A DNA stretch of 64,000 nt from JAFDZW01 sp964404255 (GTDB lineage Bacteria; Bacteroidota; Ignavibacteria; Palsa-1295): assembly GCA_964404255.1 (NCBI GenBank), contig CAYOJJ010000011.1, positions 57,044-121,043 of the forward strand, read 5' to 3'. The position numbers and the translations under genes were made by a program. The notes under the pieces are model-generated. The model was not told the origin of the DNA. It did no database searches and was given only the letters and a program-made list of their open reading frames with translations. Below are positions 54,031-63,643 of the stretch, in pieces (position 1 is the first letter of the stretch; the number at the start of each line of letters is the position of its first letter).

Positions 54031-54813
54031 ATGAAACGCATCGCTTCTCTTCTTTCCGCTCTGGCAGCGCTATTGCTTGCAGCCAGTTCTTTCGCTCAGG
54101 CCCCTACTGCGGCCGTTGATTTTACGGTTACCGATTGCAGTAACGTCGAGCATCACTTATACCCTCTCTTGGATAAGGGCGATGTCGTGATCATGGAATT
54201 TGTCATGGGCTGTACCCCTTGTGTTTTGGGGCGCGCCGCATTGGGGTCTATGCAAAGTCAGTTTGAGGCAGTGACTCCGGGCCGTGTACACCTGTTCACC
54301 TTCGGCTCTTCTTCCGGAGCCGATTGTAATTATATGCAGACCTGGATGGATGATAATATGTTCAGTGGAATGGTCTGCGCCGGAGATGATTCGCTCATTG
54401 CTCACTACGGAGCAAAAGACGGCATGCCGACGATCTGTGTAGTCTCAGGCCCGTTGCATAATGTCATTTACTGGAAGAAGGGATTTTCCAAGAAAGATAC
54501 TACCGCGATCGAGAATGCTATTCTGAGTGCCCTGACAGAGCTATCGGTTTCGAGCGAATCCCCTACATCACAGCTACAGATATTCCCTAACCCGGCAAGC
54601 GGCGCCGTCAAGATCGCTTCAGCTACCGGAGCAGAAGGCGAAGCCCTCGTTTCCATCTATAATGAGCTTGGTACACTCGTTAAAACTATAAACTATGCAA
54701 TCGGCGCCACTCCTTCGGTGATCGATAATAGCGATCTCAGCGCCGGCAGCTACCTCTTTAAGGTTACATTCAATGGCACGACCGAAACCCACCGTGTGGT
54801 GATCGGGAAGTAA
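54031..54813 (+). CDS. T9SS-sorted thioredoxin-fold protein
   Basis: A 260-residue secreted protein with a signal peptide (MKRIASLLSALAALLLAASSFAQ). A thioredoxin/TlpA-like domain (about 28-165) contains the redox motif GCTPCV near residue 60 and GMPTICVVSG near 134, equivalent to the cis-proline loop of the fold. A T9SS sorting domain occupies the last 80 residues (IFPNPASGAVKI to THRVVIGK). It probably performs thiol-disulfide exchange at the cell surface or binds copper through the CxxC. It follows the Tat-type multicopper oxidase by 71 bases and ends at an intrinsic terminator, closing the copper locus. Confidence 0.8.
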   Translation: MKRIASLLSALAALLLAASSFAQAPTAAVDFTVTDCSNVEHHLYPLLDKGDVVIMEFVMGCTPCVLGRAALGSMQSQFEAVTPGRVHLFTFGSSSGADCNYMQTWMDDNMFSGMVCAGDDSLIAHYGAKDGMPTICVVSGPLHNVIYWKKGFSKKDTTAIENAILSALTELSVSSESPTSQLQIFPNPASGAVKIASATGAEGEALVSIYNELGTLVKTINYAIGATPSVIDNSDLSAGSYLFKVTFNGTTETHRVVIGK

Positions 54814-54840
54814 CTTACTTAGCAAATATCTTTTTATGAA

Positions 54841-54868
54841 CAAAGCCGGCTCAGAGCCGGCTTTTTTA
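54841..54868 (+). terminator. Intrinsic terminator of the copper-locus plus-strand genes
   Basis: A 10-base stem (AAAGCCGGCT and AGCCGGCTTT) with a 3-base loop and T-run, about 28 bases after the stop of the thioredoxin-fold gene. Confidence 0.9.
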
Positions 54869-55026
54869 TTTATTGTATAGGGCTATTTTTCTCCCCCCAA
54901 ATCCCCACCCGATTTATTAAAAAAACCGAAACAAAAATGGTAAAAAAAAGCGTTTAGTGAGGCTATAAATCTTACGCTATATCGTTTCGGTATTTTTCGA
55001 TAATCTTATAGTAAAAAGGACGTAAT

Positions 55027-55476
55027 ATGAGCTCATTACAGCAGGTTATTCGGATGGTCAGGCCGGCACAGGCACAGCCGGTTCTCAGCCGCGAGGCGAC
55101 CCGGTATTTCCTGGTTTGGTTCTCCGCTCTTACGTTCGTCCTCTATGGCGGCGGCTCCTGGGCTCTTAGCACCTATGCCGATCATGCCTTTAGCCTTGCC
55201 TGCTACGTCGGTATGGGCCTCTGCACCGTAACGAGCATCGTCAGCTTCCTGCTTGTCGAGTGGTCGATGGATAAGCCGAACGATCTCTTCCTCGGTATCG
55301 CCTTCGGTTCTATCTTTGTCAGAATCTTTACCCTGCTCTTCGCTTTTGCTTTTGGGCAGTTCCTGTTGAAACTTTCGGTGTTCGGTATGGTAACCGGAAT
55401 GTTTGTAACCTATTTTTCTTATCTGATTGTTGAGTTAGCGTACATTCACAAGAAGCAATTAGACCGCGGACAATGA
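55027..55476 (+). CDS. atpI: AtpI-like membrane protein, first gene of the ATP synthase operon
   Basis: A 149-residue protein with four hydrophobic spans (about 27-48, 55-78, 86-106, 112-136) and a charged C-terminus (IHKKQLDRGQ). Position and topology match ATP synthase protein I, which assists assembly of the c ring and is poorly conserved in sequence. It has a good ribosome-binding site (AAAGGA, 7 bases upstream). Its stop overlaps the atpB start as ATGA, indicating coupled translation. Upstream, a TATTTTTC at 54991-54998 is a weak promoter candidate. The name rests more on position than on sequence. Confidence 0.75.
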   Translation: MSSLQQVIRMVRPAQAQPVLSREATRYFLVWFSALTFVLYGGGSWALSTYADHAFSLACYVGMGLCTVTSIVSFLLVEWSMDKPNDLFLGIAFGSIFVRIFTLLFAFAFGQFLLKLSVFGMVTGMFVTYFSYLIVELAYIHKKQLDRGQ

Positions 55477-56714
55477 AATACGCCCTCGTCGTTCTATCGC
55501 TCGTTGCCGTCCTGTTATACGGAGGCCGTGTAGCGGCAGACGAAGCTAAACCAGAGCCCCCTGCTACGGAAACACACAATACCCCTGCCACTGGGGAAGC
55601 ATCTGCCACGTCCGAACCTAAAGCCGAAGGCGAGCATGCTGAAAAAGAAATGACCGAAGAAGAGCACGAAGCCGATATCTTCACCAACGGCAAACCGGAC
55701 GCTCAAAAGATCTTCGGTCTCGTCCTCGAGCACTTACACGATACCTACGAACTCCATTTCTTCTCGGCTAAGGTCCCGCTGCCGATCATGTTCGTGGATT
55801 CGCATGGCTTCCATTTCTTTGCCAGCCTCGATGCCCTCGAACACTCCGGCGAATACAAGGTAAAAGGAATGCACGAACTGGAAGAAGAGACCAAAAAGGC
55901 TCAATTCTTCAAGGTTTCGCCCTTTAAGCGCATCGATAACGCCCCGATGGGTACCTTCTGGGATTTCTCCATCACGGCCAACGTCTTTTTTATGATCCTC
56001 GCCTCGGTACTCGTCCTTCTGCTTGCCATGAAGGCCGGTTCGATGGCCAAGAAGAATGTCGTTCCGAAAGGCTCGCAGAACCTCGTCGAGCTTATGGTCG
56101 TCTATGTTCGCGATGAGATCATTGCTCCGAACATCGAAGGCTCCTGGGCCAATAAAACCCTCCCCTACTTCCTGACGATCTTTATTTTCATCTTCATGAT
56201 GAACCTCCTCGGTCTCGTACCGCTGACGAAGACCCCGACGGGCGCTATTGCCGTTACGATGGCGCTGGCTCTGTGCACATTCGTCGTCACCCAGATCGCC
56301 GGTATTCGCGCTATGGGCATTGGCGAGTACCTCAAGCACTTCACGGGCGGCATGCTCGATATGGATCTTCCGATCTTCATGAAGGCCGTGCTTATCCTTA
56401 TTATGACGCCGATCGAAATCATCGGTCTCTTCACTAAGCCGTTCGCACTTATGGTTCGTCTGTTCGCTAATATGACGGCCGGCCATATCGTTATCGGTGC
56501 ACTTATCGGTTTGGCGATCCTCTTCCAATCGGTTGTTGTCGGAGCGACGGTCAGCGTACCCTTCGCGCTCTTTATTTACTTACTTGAATTGTTAGTAGCA
56601 TTCATTCAGGCGTATGTGTTTACTACCCTCTCGGCGGTATTCGTCGGCATGATGGCCCACGAGCATCACCATGAGGGCGAGCACCACGAAGCTGAAGCGG
56701 CTTCGGCCCACTAA
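55473..56714 (+). CDS. atpB: F1Fo ATP synthase subunit a
   Basis: A 413-residue Fo subunit a, which forms the proton half-channels against the c ring. A signal-like N-terminus (MKYALVVLSLVAVLLYGGRVA) and about 130 residues of extra-membrane sequence, rich in Glu and Ala at first, precede the usual five to six transmembrane helices; extended N-termini of this kind are known in Bacteroidota and Chlorobi. The essential stator arginine is in FALMVRLFANMTAGHIVIG, and the last helix contains LLELLVAFIQAYVFTTLSAVFVG. A His/Glu-rich tail (HEHHHEGEHHEAE) ends the protein. Membrane sector genes follow downstream. Confidence 0.93.
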   Translation: MKYALVVLSLVAVLLYGGRVAADEAKPEPPATETHNTPATGEASATSEPKAEGEHAEKEMTEEEHEADIFTNGKPDAQKIFGLVLEHLHDTYELHFFSAKVPLPIMFVDSHGFHFFASLDALEHSGEYKVKGMHELEEETKKAQFFKVSPFKRIDNAPMGTFWDFSITANVFFMILASVLVLLLAMKAGSMAKKNVVPKGSQNLVELMVVYVRDEIIAPNIEGSWANKTLPYFLTIFIFIFMMNLLGLVPLTKTPTGAIAVTMALALCTFVVTQIAGIRAMGIGEYLKHFTGGMLDMDLPIFMKAVLILIMTPIEIIGLFTKPFALMVRLFANMTAGHIVIGALIGLAILFQSVVVGATVSVPFALFIYLLELLVAFIQAYVFTTLSAVFVGMMAHEHHHEGEHHEAEAASAH

Positions 56715-56827
56715 GTATCGCGCTACTTCCCCGAGGGCGCCCCTATGGGCGGCGGGAGCAATAGAGCAAGTGTAATTGTTAACTGTTTTTAGTATTAACC
56801 GTAATTTATAGAGAAGGAAAAAGTATC

Positions 56828-57055
56828 ATGACCCCATCCGCATTCGCGTATTTGGCAGCAGGACTTGGCGCAGCACTCGCCGTTGTTGGTGCAGGCCTTG
56901 GTATCGGTAAACTCGCTACGGCAGCTTTAGAAGCTTCTGGCCGTCAGCCTGAGATCGCCGGCGGTATCCGTACCACGATGATCATCGCCGCTGCTCTTAT
57001 CGAAGGCGTAACGCTCTTCGCGCTCGTTATCTGTATCATTCTCGCAGGTAAGTAA
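56828..57055 (+). CDS. atpE: F1Fo ATP synthase subunit c
   Basis: A 75-residue hairpin of two transmembrane helices that oligomerises into the rotor ring. The first helix has the AVVGAGLGIGKL glycine motif, the polar loop is GRQPE (residues 38-42), and the ion-binding carboxylate is Glu59 in ALIEGVTLFALV. The residue after Glu59 is Gly rather than the Ser or Thr that helps bind sodium, so proton coupling is expected. It is preceded by a good ribosome-binding site (AGAAGGAAA) and a 113-base gap after atpB, and followed by a conserved-looking stem-loop, both fitting its need for higher expression. Confidence 0.95.
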   Translation: MTPSAFAYLAAGLGAALAVVGAGLGIGKLATAALEASGRQPEIAGGIRTTMIIAAALIEGVTLFALVICIILAGK

Positions 57056-57086
57056 GCCGCGCTTCGATTTCCCGGTTGTAGGTACG

Positions 57087-57126
57087 ATCGTTAGCTGTCA
57101 GGATTACTTACCAGGCAGCTAACGAT
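57087..57126 (+). promoter_or_regulatory. Intercistronic stem-loop between atpE and atpF
   Basis: An 11-base perfect inverted repeat (ATCGTTAGCTG and CAGCTAACGAT) with an 18-base loop in the 133-base gap. No T-run follows. It probably slows 3' decay of the atpE message or partly separates the highly expressed c subunit from the genes downstream. Confidence 0.5.
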
Positions 57127-57188
57127 TCTTCGTTCTACAGCAAGCCCTCACGGCCCAGTTCTTAATACCCCTTAACGCTCGTACGATC

Positions 57189-57680
57189 ATGCTCGAGATC
57201 AATCCCGGACTTTCGATTTGGACGTTTATCATCTTCGGTGTACTGCTCCTGTTGCTGAGTAAGGTTGCTTGGAAGCCTATCCTCGCATCGCTTCGCAACC
57301 GCGAACAGGCGATCGCCGATTCCCTTTCGAAGGCCGAGCAGGCCCGCTCCGAAGCCGAACGCCTTATTGCCGAGACCGAGCGCAAGCGGAAAGAGCATGA
57401 AGCCGATCTTCAGCGCCAGCTTCGCGAAGGCAAGGAATATGCCGAGAAGATGCGCGCCGATCTTACCGCCAAAGCACAGGAAGATGCCCGCAAGATGCTC
57501 GAACAGGCAAAAGCCCAGATCGAGCGCGATACCGCCATCGCTCTTGCCCAGCTTCGTAACGAAGCCGCCGATCTTGCTATTGCCGCTGCCGGTAAGCTGA
57601 TCGACGAATCCATGAATGACGACAAGCATCGCAAAGTCGTCGAGAAATTTATTGCCGAACTGCCGACCCAACCTAATTAA
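57189..57680 (+). CDS. atpF: F1Fo ATP synthase subunit b
   Basis: A 163-residue peripheral-stalk subunit. One N-terminal membrane helix (about 8-27, GLSIWTFIIFGVLLLLLSKVAWKPI) is followed by a long charged coiled coil (about 35-150) rich in Ala, Glu, Arg and Lys that reaches up to the F1 head and contacts the delta subunit. The length is typical. Only one b-type gene is present in the operon, so the stalk is likely a homodimer. The stop lies 9 bases before atpH. Confidence 0.93.
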   Translation: MLEINPGLSIWTFIIFGVLLLLLSKVAWKPILASLRNREQAIADSLSKAEQARSEAERLIAETERKRKEHEADLQRQLREGKEYAEKMRADLTAKAQEDARKMLEQAKAQIERDTAIALAQLRNEAADLAIAAAGKLIDESMNDDKHRKVVEKFIAELPTQPN

Positions 57681-57689
57681 GCCCGACGC

Positions 57690-58244
57690 ATGAATAGTCG
57701 TATTGCTCAACGGTATGCGCTGGCCCTGATGGGTATCGGCAAAACCAAAGGGACGGTCGCTGCCTTCGCTTCCGATATGAAAGTGATCGAAGAAGCGCTT
57801 CACGGATCGGCCGAACTCCGCTCGATGCTGCACTCCCCTGTTATCCGCCCCGATATTAAACGCAAAGTCCTCACCGAGCTCTTCAAGAGCCATGTCGGCT
57901 CCGATACTCTGCATTTTATGGATTTGCTGGTAAAGAAAGGCCGCGGTCAGGTCTTGGCCGATGTTGCCATTGAATTCCAGCGCCTGCTCGATGCCGATAA
58001 TAATACGGTTACCGCCGAGATCACGAGCGCGACCGAGCTTAGCGATAGCGCCAAGCAGACGCTCATACAGAAATTGCAGGAGTATGTGAAGATGACGATC
58101 CGCCCAAGCTTCCGCATCGATAGCTCGCTTCGCGGCGGTTTCGTTGCAAAGGTCGGCGATACGCTGATCGATGCGAGCTTACAGCATCAGCTCGATAATT
58201 TGCGCGAGGAGTGGAAACGCTCCGCGCTCATGAGGTCCAATTGA
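57690..58244 (+). CDS. atpH: F1Fo ATP synthase subunit delta
   Basis: A 184-residue delta (OSCP) subunit linking the b stalk to the top of F1. The N-terminal helical domain begins NSRIAQRYALALMGIG, typical of the family, and the C-terminal domain has FRIDSSLRGGFVAKVGDTLIDASLQHQLDNLREE, close to the conserved GG-x-x-x-x-x-GD-x-x-x-D-x-S signature. Its stop codon TGA overlaps a TTG that I take as the start of the next gene, an exported protein not belonging to the standard ATP synthase. Confidence 0.93.
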   Translation: MNSRIAQRYALALMGIGKTKGTVAAFASDMKVIEEALHGSAELRSMLHSPVIRPDIKRKVLTELFKSHVGSDTLHFMDLLVKKGRGQVLADVAIEFQRLLDADNNTVTAEITSATELSDSAKQTLIQKLQEYVKMTIRPSFRIDSSLRGGFVAKVGDTLIDASLQHQLDNLREEWKRSALMRSN

Positions 58245-59038
58245 GGTTACGCGGCCGCAAGCGCGCTTGGCGCGGTCTTGCTGTGGTTGGGTTAGCCGCC
58301 GCACTAACCCTTTCGGCTGTTACTTCCGGTGCCCAAGCGCAAAAGAAGAAGCCGAAGAAAAAGAAAAAAGGATCGAGTCTGAAGATCGATTCGGCCATGA
58401 ACTTCATGCCGACGCGGTCTTTTGCCAAGGGCACGGTCGGAAGTTATTTCTTCCCCAATCGCCTTGGCGCCGGGTGGACGCTGCGGACCGTCAGGACAAT
58501 ACTGAGCGATTCCGGAAAAGTCCTTAAGGCCGATACGATATACTACCATCAGGTAGTAACCGATACGGCTCATTTCTCTTTACAGCGGTTACCACTAACC
58601 GTTCTAAGGGATGAGACCTACGGCCCTGCCAAAGCAGATACGACCCTTGCCGAATCGTTTTTCTATGTGGACGATTCGCTGGCCATGACGGTGTTCAATA
58701 ATTCGATCACCCAGCGCCAGAACCGGATCTTTCTCGTTTCGCCGCTTGAGATCGGCAACCATTGGCACGATACCTACGACGATACCAATATCACGGTGAT
58801 CGTCGGCAAAGTAGATTCGCTCATTACGCCAGTTGGCCGCTTCGATAGTGTGATCGTAACGCTTTCGAGAAAAGAGTATTCGGATTTTAGAAAGTTTTTT
58901 GCTCCCGGATATGGGATAGTAAAATCGATCTTCCGCTCTCCGGGTCCGAAAGGACACGGGCTCTTCATTATCACGACGGATATGATCGAATGCACCATTC
59001 CCGGCGAGCCGAAGGAATCATTAAAAACCAAGGAATAA
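58241..59038 (+). CDS. Exported protein of unknown function inside the atp operon
   Basis: I do not recognise a family. I place the start at TTG 58241, whose TTGA overlaps the atpH stop and has GAGG 6 bases upstream; an ATG at 58211 in the same frame would overlap atpH by 34 bases. From TTG the product is about 265 residues: a basic start and signal sequence (RLRGRKRAWRGLAVVGLAAALT), cleavage near AQAQ, then a lysine cluster (KKKPKKKKKG). The rest, about residues 45-255, has alternating beta strands (VGSYFFPNRLGAGWTLRTV, IGNHWHDTYDD, GYGIVKSIFRSPGP) without cysteines or catalytic motifs. It lies 4 bases before atpA, so it is co-translated with the ATP synthase. A periplasmic factor linked to assembly or to envelope energetics is conceivable, nothing more. 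Confidence 0.7.
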   Translation: MRLRGRKRAWRGLAVVGLAAALTLSAVTSGAQAQKKKPKKKKKGSSLKIDSAMNFMPTRSFAKGTVGSYFFPNRLGAGWTLRTVRTILSDSGKVLKADTIYYHQVVTDTAHFSLQRLPLTVLRDETYGPAKADTTLAESFFYVDDSLAMTVFNNSITQRQNRIFLVSPLEIGNHWHDTYDDTNITVIVGKVDSLITPVGRFDSVIVTLSRKEYSDFRKFFAPGYGIVKSIFRSPGPKGHGLFIITTDMIECTIPGEPKESLKTKE

Positions 59039-59042
59039 CGCA

Positions 59043-60584
<1,542 letters not shown>

Positions 60585-60659
60585 GATAGTTTTCAAGAAG
60601 AGCAGGGTTATCAGCCATGACGACCCCGCTCAAAGAGAATGCAACTTGCAGTGAACAAT

Positions 60660-60688
60660 AGGGTTATATTACTGAATGAACCCTTTTT
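60660..60688 (+). terminator. Weak internal terminator or attenuator after atpA
   Basis: AGGGTT and AACCCT enclose a 13-base loop and are followed by TTTTT, about 75 bases after the atpA stop. The stem is short, so it would at most reduce readthrough into the GWxTD gene and atpG. Confidence 0.35.
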
Positions 60689-60700
60689 GATCACCCCCGA

Positions 60701-61804
60701 ATGACGTTCAAGATCATTGGCGCAAGCTGCAGTATTGTTCTTTGTCAATTGCTTGCAGTACTGGCGTACGGTCAGACCGATACAACGCTGGTCTTTACGA
60801 AGACCGGCAGCGAGTTAAACGCCGGGAATCCGGAATTGAAGAAGCCGCATTTGAGCGGTATTATTTCCGCCTCACTCGGAGCGTTTAACGGTCACCGCAG
60901 CGATGGAAGCATTGCTTCCTTTCTGCAGCCGAGCGTCGGGTTCGATTTTCTTGCCGAACCCGGGGACTTTGTCCATCTTCTGCTTGGCGGCCGCCTCGGT
61001 ATTTCCAATCCGCTGACGACCGAAGCCTTGTTCGGCTTTCGCCAAACGATCGCTTCGAATACCGACCACTCCACTTATTCCTTCGGCGATCTTGCGCTGA
61101 TCTTCTTCGACGATGCCAAGAATACCGAAGCGCTCAAGACGGGCGTTCGGCTCGGATTTGGTATCCGTTCCGACGGCCCGGTAAACATGGAGTACAAACT
61201 TGCGGGTGAATTTCGCGGCACCGGCATTTCCGCTATCGATAGCACGTCCCATGCTCAATGGTGGGTGGGCTTAGAAGTCGGGGTTGCTTTCTCGCTTGTC
61301 AGCGCTCCACAGCGGCTGACCCGTAAAGATTCGATCAGGGCAGAGATACTCTACATCGCTTCTTCCGAAGAGCTTGATGAGTTTGACGCCCTTACTTCCA
61401 CCGCTAAAGTAGATGAATGGCTTGCCCATTTCTGGAAGCGACGTGATGTAACGCCGGATACAAGAGTAAACGAAGCGGAGATCGAATTCTACCGGCGGGC
61501 CAAAATGGCGAATGAGCGATTCTCGCAACCCAGACGCCTCGGAGTAAAGACCGATCCGGGAAGAGTATTGATGATCTACGGGCAACCGGATTATCTTGAA
61601 ACCGGCAGCTCCGATTATGGCGGCCAGAACTTATACACGATGTGGATCTACCGCAATCGTATCAGTTCGCAGCCCACGGCGGTATTCTTATTCAGAAACC
61701 ACTTCCGTGAAGAGCCGAAGCAAATTTATTCGAATGTGCCGGGCGAGCTTTCCGAAGGTATCCCGGATGATATTCCTAAGATCATGCTTCACTGGGTACA
61801 ATAA
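60701..61804 (+). CDS. GWxTD-domain exported protein inside the atp operon
   Basis: A 367-residue exported protein (signal peptide to about residue 24, ending VLAYGQ). Residues about 35-205 look like outer-membrane beta strands: alternating polar and hydrophobic runs such as GIISASLGAFNG, FLQPSVGFDFLAE, GVRLGFGIRSDG and WWVGLEVGVAFSLV. Residues about 225-365 match the GWxTD domain, with FWKRRDVTPDTRVNEAEIEFYRRAK, RRLGVKTDPGRVLMIYGQPDYLE in place of the usual GWxTDRG, and YTMWIYRNR. GWxTD domains are common in Bacteroidota/Chlorobi envelope proteins of unknown function. It lies between atpA and atpG, 46 bases before the latter. Confidence 0.72.
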   Translation: MTFKIIGASCSIVLCQLLAVLAYGQTDTTLVFTKTGSELNAGNPELKKPHLSGIISASLGAFNGHRSDGSIASFLQPSVGFDFLAEPGDFVHLLLGGRLGISNPLTTEALFGFRQTIASNTDHSTYSFGDLALIFFDDAKNTEALKTGVRLGFGIRSDGPVNMEYKLAGEFRGTGISAIDSTSHAQWWVGLEVGVAFSLVSAPQRLTRKDSIRAEILYIASSEELDEFDALTSTAKVDEWLAHFWKRRDVTPDTRVNEAEIEFYRRAKMANERFSQPRRLGVKTDPGRVLMIYGQPDYLETGSSDYGGQNLYTMWIYRNRISSQPTAVFLFRNHFREEPKQIYSNVPGELSEGIPDDIPKIMLHWVQ

Positions 61805-61850
61805 CTGCAACGCATCTGACGTTTCGAGAAAAGTTTTAGAGAACGAACCG

Positions 61851-62774
61851 ATGGCAACACTACGTGAGATCAGACGCCGGATCACCGGCATCAAAGCCAC
61901 AGCGAAGATCACCCAGGCCATGAAGATGGTCGCGGCCGCAAAGCTGCGCCGTGCTCAGGACCTGATGATCGCCGCCCGTCCGTATTCCCGCGCCCTCGAC
62001 GGCTTGTTGAAAGACCTGCTCTCGAATGCCGGCGATGAGATCGTAAAATCTCCGGTGCTCTTCGGTCGTACCCAGGGCCGCGCCCAGGAAGCCGATAGCG
62101 ATAACGTCCTGATGATCATCGTCTCGAGCGATCGCGGTTCTGCCGGCGCGTTCAATGCCAATATTTTCCGCTTTGCCGAGAATCGTATGCGCGAGCTTTA
62201 TGGCAAGCATCTCGAATCCGGCCGTCTCGGTATCATCACCGTAGGCCGCCGAGGCAGTGAATATTTTGCCAAGCGCAATTATAAGATCGTCGAATCGCAC
62301 ATCGGTATCTTTAATAAGCTCGATTTTTCAACGGCCCAGCAGCTCGTCGCGAAAGTCACCGAGCTTTTCAATAATGCCGAGTATGATACGATCGAAGTCG
62401 TCTATAACGAGTTTAAGTCGGTTATTGCCCAGCGTCAGGTCGCAGAGCGCCTGCTTCCGGTGCTCGATCGCGAACAGCTTGTTGCTACCCAGCACAGCCG
62501 CGCGAGCTTCGAATATATTTACGAGCCCGATCCTTCGGAAATTCTCGATGTGCTCGTACCGCGCCATCTTGAAACGCAGGTATGGAAATCGCTCATCGAA
62601 TCCAATGCCGCCGAGCAGGGCGCCCGTATGACCGCGATGGATTCGGCAACGAAGAACGCCAAAGATCTTATCTCGACTCTGCAGCTTTCCTATAATAAAG
62701 CCCGCCAGGCCGCGATCACGAAGGAAATCCTCGAGATCGTTGGTGGTGCCGAAGCGCTTTCGCAGGCAGAGTAA
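61851..62774 (+). CDS. atpG: F1 ATP synthase subunit gamma
   Basis: A 307-residue central-stalk subunit that couples c-ring rotation to catalysis in F1. The start ATG at 61851 gives the standard N-terminus MATLREIRRRITGIKATAKITQAMKMVAAAKLRRAQ; the reading frame extends upstream over the preceding gene without meaning. The C-terminus ARMTAMDSATKNAKDLISTLQLSYNKARQAAITKEILEIVGGAEAL is the family signature. It is about 15-20 residues longer than E. coli gamma, due to an insert near residues 60-85. It is the last gene of the operon and ends at a strong terminator. Confidence 0.95.
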   Translation: MATLREIRRRITGIKATAKITQAMKMVAAAKLRRAQDLMIAARPYSRALDGLLKDLLSNAGDEIVKSPVLFGRTQGRAQEADSDNVLMIIVSSDRGSAGAFNANIFRFAENRMRELYGKHLESGRLGIITVGRRGSEYFAKRNYKIVESHIGIFNKLDFSTAQQLVAKVTELFNNAEYDTIEVVYNEFKSVIAQRQVAERLLPVLDREQLVATQHSRASFEYIYEPDPSEILDVLVPRHLETQVWKSLIESNAAEQGARMTAMDSATKNAKDLISTLQLSYNKARQAAITKEILEIVGGAEALSQAE

Positions 62775-62792
62775 TCAGTATTTTAGTACAGG

Positions 62793-62822
62793 AAAAGGCG
62801 GGCATTGTCCCGCCTTTTTTAT
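62793..62822 (+). terminator. Intrinsic terminator of the atp operon
   Basis: A 10-base stem (AAAAGGCGGG and CCCGCCTTTT) with a 6-base loop and T-run, about 20 bases after the atpG stop. Confidence 0.92.
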
Positions 62823-62832
62823 TTTCCCGTAG

Positions 62833-62840
62833 TAAGTTTG
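62833..62840 (+). promoter_or_regulatory. Candidate promoter giving a leaderless yggS message
   Basis: TAAGTTTG matches the -7 consensus exactly and ends only 6 bases before the yggS ATG, so transcription would start at or next to the start codon. A TTG lies 25 bases further upstream inside the atpG terminator, longer than the usual spacer. Confidence 0.4.
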
Positions 62841-62846
62841 TAGTTC

Positions 62847-63506
62847 ATGCAAGAAGCACTGCACAACATAGAAACCCGTATTGCCTCCGCCTGCCGCCGT
62901 AGCGGGCGCCAGCGTTCGGAGGTAACACTTATCGCTGTTACCAAAACACATGCTGTAGAGACACTGCGTAAAGCCTATGACCTCGGCTTACGCGATTTCG
63001 GTGAGAACCGGGTGCAGGAGCTTCTTTCTAAAATTGAATTCCTTCCTTCCGATATTCGCTGGCATCTTATCGGCCAGCTCCAATCTAACAAAGCAAAATA
63101 TATCGCACCGTTTATTCATCTGGTGCATTCGATCGATTCCCTTTCTACCGCCACCGAGCTTTCAAAACGAGCCGTTCAACATGGCCGCACGATCGATATT
63201 CTTATCGAAGTAAATGTAGCGGACGAAGAGACGAAATCAGGCATCTCTCCTTCCGAACTACCTCAGTTTTTATCTGAGATAAGATCAAGCTGCCCAGCAC
63301 TCAGAGTGACTGGCTTAATGACGGTAGCTCCACACGTTGAGGATTCCGAAGAAGTACGCCCTTATTTCAAAGCACTAAAGCAACTTGCCGATGAGTATGA
63401 ATTAAAAGAATTATCAATTGGAATGTCCAATGATTTCGAAGTGGCGATTGAAGAAGGCGCAACGATGGTGAGGATCGGAAGCGCACTTTTTGGTGAGCGG
63501 GGATAA
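62847..63506 (+). CDS. yggS: YggS-family pyridoxal-phosphate homeostasis protein
   Basis: A 219-residue PLP-binding TIM-barrel protein without known catalytic activity (PLPBP/YggS/Ybl036C family) that buffers pyridoxal phosphate and affects amino-acid balance. The PLP lysine is Lys33 in LIAVTKTHAVETLR; other signatures are GLRDFGENRVQEL, IRWHLIGQLQSNKAKY, LIEVNVADEETKSG and ELSIGMSNDFEVAIEEGATMVRIGSALFG. The length is typical. No division or yggT genes are adjacent, unlike in many Gram-negatives; here it stands alone just after the atp terminator. Confidence 0.93.
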   Translation: MQEALHNIETRIASACRRSGRQRSEVTLIAVTKTHAVETLRKAYDLGLRDFGENRVQELLSKIEFLPSDIRWHLIGQLQSNKAKYIAPFIHLVHSIDSLSTATELSKRAVQHGRTIDILIEVNVADEETKSGISPSELPQFLSEIRSSCPALRVTGLMTVAPHVEDSEEVRPYFKALKQLADEYELKELSIGMSNDFEVAIEEGATMVRIGSALFGERG

Positions 63507-63557
63507 GCACCCCTCTTCATTTCTTTACTAAACCTGCTATTCCGATAAAAGGTCAGG

Positions 63558-63588
63558 GGTATTACGTATAATACCTACGGAAAGTAGG
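63558..63588. promoter_or_regulatory. Dyad upstream of the XRE regulator
   Basis: GGTATTA-CGTA-TAATACC is an 18-base perfect palindrome (63558-63575), overlapped by a second inverted repeat CCTAC-5-GTAGG (63574-63588). It lies about 60-85 bases before the XRE start codon and is a candidate operator for autoregulation. Confidence 0.4.
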
Positions 63589-63643
63589 TAGGAGTTTTCG
63601 TTAAATTCTGATAAATTGCGCCTATGAATATTTATGGAATAAT

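Noticed and set aside
55734..56528. 264-codon minus-strand frame opposite atpB
   Set aside because: It is rich in Asp, Glu and His as expected from antisense reading of membrane-helix codons; no domain and no start context.
56828..57055. Sodium-coupled c ring
   Set aside because: Glu59 is followed by Gly instead of Ser or Thr, and the helix-1 glutamine of sodium-type c subunits is not in place.
60617..60661. 14-codon frame between atpA and the GWxTD gene
   Set aside because: It is too short and lacks any support beyond an ATG and a stop.
61596..61850. Longer N-terminus for atpG
   Set aside because: The extra 85 codons overlap the GWxTD gene in another frame, and the ATG at 61851 gives the exact family N-terminus.
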